In this document: positions 49,293 to 57,005 of the stretch, piece by piece
Layout of the letters: each line of letters begins with the position of its first letter
Numbering within the stretch: the first letter of the stretch is position 1
Assembly: GCF_013283875.1 (NCBI RefSeq)
Contig: NZ_CP054139.1
Coordinates: 248,001-312,000 of the forward strand
Direction: 5' to 3'
Origin: Mucilaginibacter mali
Lineage (GTDB): Bacteria; Bacteroidota; Bacteroidia; Sphingobacteriales; Sphingobacteriaceae
DNA length: 64,000 bases
The notes under the pieces: generated by a model
What the model saw: the letters and a program-made list of their open reading frames with translations, nothing else
Databases searched by the model: none
Told to the model about the DNA's origin: nothing
Made by a program: the position numbers and the translations under genes

Positions 49293-49745
49293 TCAAAGTA
49301 TCACTTCGCGCTCTTCGGCAGCGGTGGCTATGCTGGTGTATATTATTTCTACTTTTAGGGTACATGGCATAGTGGTGCTGCTCTTAATGTCCCGTTCGGC
49401 CCATCCCAAAATTTTCAGGGCGAAAATGGCGCCTGTTGGCGATTGTTGATGGAGACGCTTTTCGTATTCCACCTCAATTCGCAACCTGCCGCGTTTCAAG
49501 GCTTCGGCTAAGTCGCCGCCGCTGTTCTTATACTCTTCAAAGTCATCAAGACTGCTGAACCCTAAATGTAAAGCTAAACCTGTAATGGTTGGTGGTTCTG
49601 GTTCCCGGTCCCATATTTTTTGGCGTATGGTCTCATCGGTTTTGGAAGTTTTTGCAGGAATATATTCGATATGGAACTCGCCTTTGATGTGCCTGAAATA
49701 GGCATCAACAAGGCGTTCGGCCTGCCGGCTATCAGTAAGTAACAT
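49293..49745 (-). CDS. terS: terminase small subunit (GP3_package-like)
   Basis: The 150-residue protein has a DNA-binding region (PPTITGLALHLGFSSLDDFEEYK) and an oligomerisation helix (LAEALKRGRLRIEVEYEKRLHQQSPTGAIFALKILGWAE). It should recognise the packaging site. It is the first gene of the leftward cluster. Confidence 0.82.
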   Translation of the reverse strand: MLLTDSRQAERLVDAYFRHIKGEFHIEYIPAKTSKTDETIRQKIWDREPEPPTITGLALHLGFSSLDDFEEYKNSGGDLAEALKRGRLRIEVEYEKRLHQQSPTGAIFALKILGWAERDIKSSTTMPCTLKVEIIYTSIATAAEEREVIL

Positions 49746-49768
49746 GAAAATGGATGTTTATGTGAAGA

Positions 49769-49782
49769 ATGCCGATTGGCAT
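49769..49782. promoter_or_regulatory. ATGCCRATTGGCAT palindrome (copy before terS)
   Basis: ATGCCGATTGGCAT ends 23 bp before the terS start. It belongs to the same family as 45126 and 47322, with the flank ATAATTATAATGTAAAG. Confidence 0.6.
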
Positions 49783-49893
49783 AATTATAATGTAAAGGTA
49801 CGAAGAAATGAATCGCAATGCAAATTATTTAGCAAAAAATATTCTGGCGGACACCATGTAGCTCAAATCCATTCTTTATTTTAGCCTAACCTT

Positions 49894-51054
49894 ATGACCG
49901 ATCTGCAAGCAAAACTCAAATTGATATACAGGCCATTTTTACTGATGGCCATAGCTTTTATAGTTATATATACCTTTTTAAACTGGTATATTGTATTGCA
50001 TAATAACTAGCTGCAATGGGATGAAATACTGACGGATGTACTTATCCCCATTGTTCTTTCGTTTGTGCCGGTGATAGCATGGCTGCGGCCCCGGCTGAAA
50101 TTATTGGTATTTGTACGGAAAAGTGCTAAAAACCCTGTCGCCGGTTATATAATGATAGCCGCATTTTCCATTGCCGCGCCCGCTGTCGTAGCTCAGTTTT
50201 ACATGACGTCTGCCACCGGTAAGTTAACCCGGTTGGCTAATATTGATCAAATAAACCATAAGCCTTTAACAAAGTATTACCGCTTGAGTCATTACTTTAT
50301 TAGTAAACGGCTGGCTAAAACCTATAGCAGCCACTCGGTAAGTAGTAAAGGACAAAGGCTAACCTGGTATCATTATATAGCTTGCCCTATATTTGCCGAT
50401 ACCATAGCCTACAATGTGAAATTGCCCGGGCCGGGTACCGGACAATTATTGGATACCGGATTTATATTTACACATTATCCCGCAGACCGCAAGGCGCTGA
50501 TTATTGTAGATGGCAAGCCTGTTGATAAAGCTGCACTAACGCAAGTAGAAGTAGCAACCGTTAACAAGTTTTATTTTACATCGGCCCCACAGGCGATGGC
50601 TTTATATGGGCCTGGCGCCCGTCAGGGTGCTTTGGTTATTACCCTTGCAAAGCCTGTTACTATAATTCCAAAAGCGTGGCTTTGTTATAGCGATAGCAAG
50701 GAGGTAAGCAATAAGCTATCGCAGGTAGAAAAAGATACCTTGCGCAAGCAGTTTTATAACGATAGCTATTTACGGTTTGAAAAACGTTACCTTAACGACT
50801 TTGATTACCTGGACAGGATGGGTTACAGCGCGTATCGCGATAATTTTGTAAATGCGATAAATGATCCGGCATCGATAAGCGATGACCCGGTAATATTTGA
50901 AGCTTGCTATGGCAGCTTTGCTAACCGAAGCGGGTACAAATTATATTGGATGCTGGGGCTATTTGCCTTAGGAGCACTGATATTTTTTTTGATGCTGTTA
51001 AGTCCGCCAATAAACAGGGCGGAAGCAAGCGGCTGGTTGCCACGGCAGTTTTAA
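49894..51054 (+). pseudogene. membrane protein gene split by an in-frame amber codon
   Basis: ATG 49894 opens a frame with a transmembrane start (38 codons) that ends at TAG 50008-50010. The same frame continues without break to 51054. It encodes a second transmembrane region, a domain resembling a TonB-dependent plug (IIVDGKPVDKAAL ... ALYGPGARQGALVITLAKP) and a C-terminal transmembrane helix. A single base change from CAG, AAG, TGG or TAT-like codons would explain it. A downstream start (for example ATG 50065) could give a shorter 329-residue protein. Confidence 0.6.
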
Positions 51055-51119
51055 CAATACGCTAAAAACATTTTTGGTGTCCTGTTGCTTATAGTTCTGT
51101 AACCCAAATAAACAGCATT

Positions 51120-51434
51120 ATGGCATTTGACCAATACCACGAACCCGCAAACGAACTGCCCGAAAAAACCCGCACCTTTGCCCGGATGATCGTTTCGTTA
51201 GGTGAAGAAGCAGAAGCAATTAACTGGTACGAGCAGCGCATTGCGGTAGAGAAAAACAAGCAGGCTAAGGCTATTATGCAAAACGCCCAGCACGAGGAAT
51301 TTAAGCATTTTGGCATGGACCTGGAGTTTTTGCTTCGCCAAAAACCGGTATGGCGTAAAACCCTGCAGGCAATACTGTTTAAAGAAGGCGATATTGTAGA
51401 GCTTGGTGAAGAAGGCGAAGAGGCCAGCGAGTAA
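51120..51434 (+). CDS. encapsulated-ferritin-like (EncFtn) protein
   Basis: The 104-residue protein aligns by eye with Rhodospirillum rubrum EncFtn, offset by two residues. Its ferroxidase ligands are conserved (Glu29, Glu30, Glu32, Trp36, Tyr37, Glu60, His63; pattern HEP...SLGEEAEAINWYEQR...AQHEEFKHFGMDLEFL). EncFtn oxidises Fe(II) inside encapsulin shells. The usual C-terminal targeting peptide (LGIGSLKG type) is absent here, and no encapsulin gene lies nearby. It ends in an acidic tail. Confidence 0.78.
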   Translation: MAFDQYHEPANELPEKTRTFARMIVSLGEEAEAINWYEQRIAVEKNKQAKAIMQNAQHEEFKHFGMDLEFLLRQKPVWRKTLQAILFKEGDIVELGEEGEEASE

Positions 51435-51518
51435 TACCCCACCCTAACCCCTAAGGGAGAATGAGTGATGTTGGTTAAGCGCCCGCTTTGTATTCCCCCT
51501 TTAGGGGGTTAGGAGGCT
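51435..51518. repeat. inverted pair of CCCCCT-nA-GGGGG dispersed repeats
   Basis: A copy at about 51435-51455 in one orientation and one at about 51496-51518 in the other flank the gap between the ferritin and HTH genes. Same family as 37744-37861 and 53962-53989. Confidence 0.7.
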
Positions 51519-51852
51519 GCATTTCCTGTAATTGTATCTCGTACGCGCGCATGCGGGCATGTAGTATATCAACCTCAGTACGCAGCATTTGTATCTCGGT
51601 GATCAGCTTGGCCGATTCCTGCTTTAATATTTGCTTGTTACCGGTGCCCAGTATCAGCCACTCCGGCGAGTATTTAAGCTGGAAGCACAGTTTGCGGATA
51701 AGATAATAGCTTACGTCCTGCTTTTTATTGATCACCTTGCTGATAAAACCCTGGTCGACGCCGATAAGATTAGCTAAAGCCAGCTGGCCGCCGTGCTCTT
51801 TCACAATTACTTTAAGCCGTTTAACTACACCGTCATCTGCAGCTGTTGTCAT
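51475..51852 (-). CDS. XRE-family regulator with coiled coil
   Basis: The 125-residue protein has an N-terminal HTH (VKEHGGQLALANLIGVDQGFISKVINKK) at about 12-50. A short linker leads to a C-terminal coiled coil (LITEIQMLRTEVDILHARMRAYEIQLQEM). The end of the frame overlaps a dispersed repeat. Target unknown; it may be a host regulator. Confidence 0.75.
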   Translation of the reverse strand: MTTAADDGVVKRLKVIVKEHGGQLALANLIGVDQGFISKVINKKQDVSYYLIRKLCFQLKYSPEWLILGTGNKQILKQESAKLITEIQMLRTEVDILHARMRAYEIQLQEMQPPNPLKGEYKAGA

Positions 51853-51912
51853 GGTATTGCCGTTTTATACTGCAATGATATAAAAATAGGCGTAAGCGAA
51901 GCAAAAATTTAA

Positions 51913-52212
51913 TTAATGTTTTAAGTATTGGGCCGACATTTCTTCCAGCGCATCGTAATAAACCTCCAGATCTATCAGCTTATCTTTAAAATCCTGGTGT
52001 AATTGTTCAAGGGTTTGCAGTGCCGTGGGAGTGTTTTTTAGGGCGTTATGCAGGTTATGGTATTTTATCGAGGCAGATCTTTCCTTAAACAAAGGCACTA
52101 CGCCCTGGTTTTGCTTCATCATTTTGCTTACACTATCGCTATGCCTCGGACTAAAGATCAGCACGAAAGCTAATAGTAAAAAACCAAATATAATAAGCAC
52201 AATGATCCCCAT
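51913..52212 (-). CDS. small single-span membrane protein, paralogue A
   Basis: The 99-residue protein has an N-terminal transmembrane helix (3-21) and a helical cytoplasmic domain (MMKQNQGVVPLFKERSASIKYHNLHNAL). It is homologous to its neighbour 52261-52566. Function unknown. Confidence 0.68.
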   Translation of the reverse strand: MGIIVLIIFGFLLLAFVLIFSPRHSDSVSKMMKQNQGVVPLFKERSASIKYHNLHNALKNTPTALQTLEQLHQDFKDKLIDLEVYYDALEEMSAQYLKH

Positions 52213-52260
52213 AGCCCTAAAACTTATATAACAAAGTTAAAAGCTATAAGTTGTAAAAAC

Positions 52261-52566
52261 TTAATTAATATCAATATCCAGGCGATAGATCATGGCATCC
52301 AATTTCTCGTTATACTGCTGTATAGTTATCTGGTTATTTTTATAGGCAGCAACCAGTTTTTGCAATTTTTCGTTTTCAGCAGTATCATCTTTGGTGGCTT
52401 CCTGCAGGCGGGTAACTTTCATCTGGGTTGATTTTTGCTGCATTAACGGAACCACCCCCACGTTATTCTCCAGCATTTGGTTCGCGGTTTTACGGTTGCG
52501 AAATGCAAAAAAAACTACCACAACCAGCAAAACACCAATGCCGGCTAAAACTGTATTCATATCCAT
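52261..52566 (-). CDS. small single-span membrane protein, paralogue B
   Basis: The 101-residue protein has a transmembrane helix (5-22) and a helical domain (MLENNVGVVPLMQQKSTQMKVTRLQEA). It shares the NxGVVPLxxxxS motif with the preceding paralogue, a local duplication. Confidence 0.68.
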   Translation of the reverse strand: MDMNTVLAGIGVLLVVVVFFAFRNRKTANQMLENNVGVVPLMQQKSTQMKVTRLQEATKDDTAENEKLQKLVAAYKNNQITIQQYNEKLDAMIYRLDIDIN

Positions 52567-52845
52567 GCCTATAAAAACTTAAATTAGGTTTATGTATCAA
52601 ATTTAAAATAATTTGAAGAAAAATATTATCAGTCAAATTAATATCCACAACCTATGGCTATAATAGAATGTGCCTATCAAGCATAAATTAAAATTTAAGT
52701 TTCGATAAGCGCAGAAATACAGCAAATTGTAAGCAAATAATATGTTAGGCGCGCCAGCTTAAAGCAATGCGATGTCCTTGTTTTGTCCACCGCATCTGCA
52801 AGTAACAGGATCAGTGAAATCAATAATCAGTCGGTGAAATCCCGT

Positions 52846-53547
52846 TTAATGATTATGCTTTTTATGGATATCCTTTACCAGGCAAAGCTTTTTAATATCT
52901 TCAAGCCTGATGACAAAGGGCGCATACTTCAGGCGGTTGCCGATCATCTCGGTTGTGTTATCTGAATGGGCTATCACTTCGTCTGGATTATCGCCGGCCA
53001 GCAGGCGTTTGTACATGCGGTAATCGCCCCACTCAATATAATATACCTCGCCGGGAAGTATCTTGGTGTCGTGGATGATCTTTAAGGCTACCCAACAGCC
53101 ATTTTCAAGGTAGGGATACATAGAGTGGCCCCAAACCGGCAGCGCAAAGTCGCAATCCTCAATACCCGGAAAGTTCATGTGGCCTACGGGCTGTGCATCG
53201 TTAATATCGTTATATACCTCAACGCCCGATGCTGTAGCTACAACCTCGTACATTGGGATGCCCTCAAATACTGCTTTACCGGGTTTGGTTTCTGTAATTT
53301 CTTGTTTTTTAGCCGGAGTGATATGGTCTCTGTATTTTTCTTTAAATATCTTTAATTTCTCAGGGTCGATATTCTGCCTGCTTTTAATGATCTCGGTAAT
53401 GGAACTTGCCGAATTAAAGCCTAAGGCTTCTGCCAATTGTATGTTGCCGCTAAAGGCTTTTCCCCTTAATTGGTTATATAAGATGATAAATTCCAGCGTC
53501 TCCGGACGGATGGTTTTTATTTTGGATGGCTTTTCTTGTATGGGCAT
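52846..53547 (-). CDS. S24 peptidase-fold repressor (LexA/cI-like)
   Basis: The 233-residue protein has an HTH-like N-terminal region (FIILYNQLRGKAFSGNIQLAEALGFNSASSITEI) and a linker with a candidate cleavage region (VVATASGVEV). The C-terminal S24 catalytic domain has Ser142 (GHSMYPYLENG) and Lys180 (YRMYKRLL). This is the layout of DNA-damage-cleavable repressors. It lies 3.1 kb beyond terS and could control the tailed cluster or a lost prophage part. A palindrome at 53564-53579 is a candidate operator. Confidence 0.82.
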   Translation of the reverse strand: MPIQEKPSKIKTIRPETLEFIILYNQLRGKAFSGNIQLAEALGFNSASSITEIIKSRQNIDPEKLKIFKEKYRDHITPAKKQEITETKPGKAVFEGIPMYEVVATASGVEVYNDINDAQPVGHMNFPGIEDCDFALPVWGHSMYPYLENGCWVALKIIHDTKILPGEVYYIEWGDYRMYKRLLAGDNPDEVIAHSDNTTEMIGNRLKYAPFVIRLEDIKKLCLVKDIHKKHNH

Positions 53548-53563
53548 AATGTGGAAAACTAAA

Positions 53564-53579
53564 TAAAGATAAATCTTTA
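53564..53579. promoter_or_regulatory. TAAAGAT-AA-ATCTTTA palindrome in the repressor promoter region
   Basis: TAAAGATAAATCTTTA lies between the repressor start (53547) and a TATATTTG box (53600-53607) aimed at 53701. It is a candidate operator for autoregulation. Confidence 0.5.
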
Positions 53580-53700
53580 CAATAATACAGATAATTCTTT
53601 ATATTTGTTCATTCGATATTCAAAATTAATATAAATAATCAATAAATCAAATACAGAAGTACAGAACTTAACCAATTTACAAAAACTAAACCTTAAACAT

Positions 53701-53880
53701 ATGTATATCGCCTACTCCGCACTGCGCACCGAAGAAAAAGACCTGAACAATAACGACGCCTGGGCGCGTTACCAGGGTTACAGGGCCGCCTGCCAAAAAC
53801 ATAACGAAACTATCGCGGCCATACAAAAATATCTACCCGGCTGGCAACCATCCTTTCATCAAGAATTAAACAATAAATAA
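53701..53880 (+). CDS. IAAIQK-PGW family small protein
   Basis: The ATG at 53701 opens 59 codons. The start MYIAYSAL and the end AAC...IAAIQKYLPGWQPSF match the 63-residue protein of the tailless element (27358-27549). It is divergent from the S24 repressor, a position where phages place early or anti-repressor genes. Function unknown. Confidence 0.65.
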   Translation: MYIAYSALRTEEKDLNNNDAWARYQGYRAACQKHNETIAAIQKYLPGWQPSFHQELNNK

Positions 53881-53961
53881 CCCAAATAAAACCTTCCGGA
53901 CTTTCGGACTTCCCGTCTTCCGGGATTAAAAATTAATCCCTGTTAACCTAATAAAAATGCT

Positions 53962-53989
53962 CCCCCTTCAGGGGGCCGGGGGGCTCCTT
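53962..53989. repeat. CCCCCTTCAGGGGG dispersed repeat copy
   Basis: A TCCCCCTTCAGGGGG core plus CCGGGGGGCT lies just before the 137-residue gene. Fifth copy of the family in the window. Confidence 0.7.
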
Positions 53990-53993
53990 TGTT

Positions 53994-54407
53994 ATGATAA
54001 AAATACCGCACAAACTAAAACAACAACTCTGGTGGCTGATTATTTCGGTTGATTTTGACTACAGCCGCATTGCTATTGCCGACCATGAAATTAATGGCGA
54101 TGTGCTTACCTTATGGTTAGAAGATAAGCACGATTTTAAAAACTCGCTTGATGAATGCCTGCAGGCCGACATCCACCTGAAGCAATTCGCCCGGCTGATC
54201 AAAACCGAGGGCCTGAATAGTTACGAGGGCACAAAGGTGCACTCTGGCAAAAACTTTGCCTACAAAAGCCGCGTAACCATTAACGAACCGATCCGCTGGT
54301 ACCAGGAGGATGCATCGCCAACCGAACAATTATGGGCGCGCGAAGCTATGCTGAAAACAATACTGACACAACTGGTGGAGACGGAGATCTATGCTGAAGC
54401 GGAGTGA
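53994..54407 (+). CDS. hypothetical protein
   Basis: The 137-residue protein has a short hydrophobic or aromatic N terminus (LKQQLWWLIISVDFDYSRIAI), then a mixed alpha/beta body and an acidic helical end. It is convergent with the PhnP-like gene. Not recognised. Confidence 0.65.
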   Translation: MIKIPHKLKQQLWWLIISVDFDYSRIAIADHEINGDVLTLWLEDKHDFKNSLDECLQADIHLKQFARLIKTEGLNSYEGTKVHSGKNFAYKSRVTINEPIRWYQEDASPTEQLWAREAMLKTILTQLVETEIYAEAE

Positions 54408-54410
54408 GGC

Positions 54411-55172
54411 TTAGAACTCCAGTTTTAACCCATCGTAAGCTAACTTGATATTGGCAGGCAGGCGCTTGCTGATATCCTGGTGCCGGCCAAGCCGGTGACT
54501 GATGTGGGTAAAGTAGGTAGTCTCGGCAGCCATTTCTTCGGCAAAGGCCATGGCTTCATCAAAAGTAAAGTGCGAGATATGGCTGTCGAACTGCAATGCG
54601 TTGATCACAAGTATCTTAGAGCCCTTTATCTTCTCCTTTTCCTGCTCGCTCACCGTTTTTGCATCGGTAATATAGGTGAAATCTTTTATCCGAAAACCCA
54701 GAACGGGGAGTTTATAATGCATCACTTCGATAGGGGTGAAGTGTATTTTGCCAATGTCAAAAGGTTCAAGCCCTATAGTGTGCAGTTTTAATTCGGGTAT
54801 GCCGGGGTATTTAAACTCGTGGAAGATGTACGAAAATTCCTGCTTCAGCGCTTTTTGTACACGCTCATCGGCATAAACATCTATCGCGTTTTTTTGGCGA
54901 TAGTTAAACGCGCGTATATCATCCAGACCGGCAATATGGTCTTTGTGCTCATGGGTAAATAAAATGGCATCTAAATGCTTCACGCCGGCGCGCAGCATCT
55001 GGTAACGAAAATCGGGCCCCGAGTCAATTACGATCACTTTACCTTCACCCTCCAGCATCACCGAGGTGCGCAGGCGCTTATCCCGTGTATCGGTTGATGT
55101 GCACACCTCGCATTCGCAGGCAATAACAGGTACCCCCTGCGATGTTCCGGTTCCTAAAAAAGTGACTATCAC
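54411..55172 (-). CDS. metallo-beta-lactamase fold hydrolase, PhnP-like
   Basis: The 253-residue protein starts FLGTGTSQGVPVIAC, with the metal motif THEHKDHIAGLDD (HxHxDH), Asp in YITDAK and His in FTHISHRLG. PhnP-type enzymes cleave cyclic phosphodiesters, but many close relatives act on other phosphoesters. It overlaps the upstream gene by 4 bp, forming a two-gene unit. Confidence 0.85.
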   Translation of the reverse strand: MIVTFLGTGTSQGVPVIACECEVCTSTDTRDKRLRTSVMLEGEGKVIVIDSGPDFRYQMLRAGVKHLDAILFTHEHKDHIAGLDDIRAFNYRQKNAIDVYADERVQKALKQEFSYIFHEFKYPGIPELKLHTIGLEPFDIGKIHFTPIEVMHYKLPVLGFRIKDFTYITDAKTVSEQEKEKIKGSKILVINALQFDSHISHFTFDEAMAFAEEMAAETTYFTHISHRLGRHQDISKRLPANIKLAYDGLKLEF

Positions 55173-55441
55173 AGCGCTAATTTGGTTTGTTTAAGCTGAT
55201 ACAGAAAAGCGGCTTGCTTATCATCCAGCAGGTTTTGATCTATTTCCAACTCGCGGGCTAATTCGGCAATAGCCTGTATGCGGCTCTCTAAATTGCTGAA
55301 TTTATTTACCACTACCATGCGGCTATGCTGTAGCAGGCAGGCGCCGGTTTTAAAGTTGCCACGCTCGTAACGCACCCGGTAACCCGCTGTTTTAAGCAGG
55401 GTTTCAAGTTTCTCCAGCGTATGGGTGGTCATGGTGAGCAT
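55169..55441 (-). CDS. conserved small protein upstream of the PhnP-like gene
   Basis: The 90-residue helical protein (HTLEKLETLLKTAGYRVRYERGNF, AIAELARELEIDQ) resembles small Bacteroidota proteins. It is coupled to the hydrolase gene by a 4-bp overlap. Function unknown. Confidence 0.72.
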   Translation of the reverse strand: MLTMTTHTLEKLETLLKTAGYRVRYERGNFKTGACLLQHSRMVVVNKFSNLESRIQAIAELARELEIDQNLLDDKQAAFLYQLKQTKLAL

Positions 55442-55499
55442 CAGGTATCAAAATTAGTAAAATTTTGTAACGGAGGTATTACGGGGATAGCATCTTAGT

Positions 55500-56795
55500 T
55501 TAAAAATCTGCCATGTTGCAAATGGCCCTGGCTGCATCCATGCCGCTGGTCAGGGCTGCTTCAACGGTTCCCATGGCCGGGCCGTTGTACAAATACTCGC
55601 CTGCAAAAAATATTTTTCCCTCAATGGGGGCGCACAACACCTCTCGTGCCGTATTGCTGCCAACCATATCGTATGCGTACGATCCGCGGGTGAACGGATC
55701 GGCTGTCCAGTTGGCAACCCGCCAGGTAATTAGCCTGCTTTTCAGCAGGTCGATATCCATTTTAAATACATTGGCAAGGGCCTGCATGCTCAGCTGCCAT
55801 ATTTCCTCGTCGGTTTTATCGCTCAGTTCCAGCGCGGCATTCCCGCCCAGCCAACCGGTAAGTAAGGTATTGCCGCTGGTTTGTGTCCACCAGGTAGGTA
55901 TCTTTTCTTCGGTGAACAAAAACGCGTGGTCCATTATCTCTCCATATCGCTCATCCTCCCAAAATGCCTTATCAAATTGCAGCAGTATTTTTATGATAGA
56001 TCCAAATCCTATCTGGTGCAATGCATCCCGGTGCTTACCGATCGGAGGATAAAAGCATATAGCGCCCGGTTCGTTTTCTGGCAATTGTAATATGCCAAGG
56101 GGCAGGGCGATTATTATTTGTTCTGTAAGGTGTTCGCCACGGTCTGCGGTAATCACCCTTATCGTTTCATCCTGCCAATAAATATCCTTTACAACCGCGT
56201 TCAATTCGATAACGCCCGCATGGTTTTTAACTTCCTCTGCAAGATAATTGATGAGTGTGCAATAGCCATTAGGGATATGGTGCTGCGCGCCCTCATCTTC
56301 GTTTTGCCACTCTTTTCTTAAGGCAAAGGCGCTGGCTTTGGCCGGGTCGGCGGTATCATAACCGGCTACAAACCGTAATACCGATCTGGTTACTTCGGCA
56401 TAGCGCTCTTCGCCAAAATTTTCCTCCATAAACCGTGCAATCGGCATATCTTCCTCAAGGCCGCTTAATTGCTCTATCACTTCGTTCCAATCATCCACCT
56501 GTTCGTCTTCCTGGCTGAATATACCATCGCGGTAGCGCCACATTTGCATGTTGATAGTTTCCGACCCAATGCTGGCTTCGTGCAATAGCCCGAGTGTAAC
56601 CGGCAGGTCGCCGTGTATAAACTCGGCGCCAAGTTCGGCCTTGTTGAAAAACGAGGTGTTGTAAAGCGTTTGTATACGCCCGCCTATGCGGGTGCGCGCT
56701 TCTAAAACGGTTACTTTTTTGCCGGCTTTAGCCAATATGCGCGCCGCCATTAAGCCGGACGCCCCCGCCCCGATAATGATCACATTATTTTTCAT
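55500..56795 (-). CDS. flavin amine oxidase family protein
   Basis: The 431-residue protein has an N-terminal Rossmann FAD motif (VIIIGAGASGLMAARILAKAG) and the GG-RIQT motif (EARTRIGGRIQT). The C-terminal FAD-binding segment is FAGEYLYNGPAMGTVEAALTSGMDAA. The family includes monoamine and polyamine oxidases and other FAD oxidoreductases. Substrate not predictable from sequence alone. Confidence 0.87.
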   Translation of the reverse strand: MKNNVIIIGAGASGLMAARILAKAGKKVTVLEARTRIGGRIQTLYNTSFFNKAELGAEFIHGDLPVTLGLLHEASIGSETINMQMWRYRDGIFSQEDEQVDDWNEVIEQLSGLEEDMPIARFMEENFGEERYAEVTRSVLRFVAGYDTADPAKASAFALRKEWQNEDEGAQHHIPNGYCTLINYLAEEVKNHAGVIELNAVVKDIYWQDETIRVITADRGEHLTEQIIIALPLGILQLPENEPGAICFYPPIGKHRDALHQIGFGSIIKILLQFDKAFWEDERYGEIMDHAFLFTEEKIPTWWTQTSGNTLLTGWLGGNAALELSDKTDEEIWQLSMQALANVFKMDIDLLKSRLITWRVANWTADPFTRGSYAYDMVGSNTAREVLCAPIEGKIFFAGEYLYNGPAMGTVEAALTSGMDAARAICNMADF

Positions 56796-56975
56796 ACGAT
56801 AGATAATGCAAGTTAGGGATTTTTAATCAACCATGTGTCGGTTTAATTAAAGGTTAATTTGGTTTTGTATGCATAGTGTTGATCACCTCTTATGTAAATT
56901 ATCTGCTATATGCAGCAAGTTGCGCATTGGTTTGAATTATCGGTATATATAGATTAATTTTTGTCGATGGGTTAA

Positions 56976-56985
56976 GCTAATTTTG
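56976..56985 (+). promoter_or_regulatory. possible Bacteroidota -7 box for the GH3 gene
   Basis: TAATTTTG at 56978-56985 fits TAnnTTTG, about 20-30 bp before the ATG codons at 57006 and 57015. The -33 element is not clear, so confidence is low. Confidence 0.35.
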
Positions 56986-57005
56986 ATGACCTGCATTATT
57001 AACCA

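Noticed and set aside
36428..53547. ATGCCCAT/TATGGGCAT sequences at starts of 35844, 43788 and 52846 genes as members of the palindrome family
   Set aside because: They are simply ATG CCC AT... start codons (Met-Pro-Ile) and lack the inverted half.
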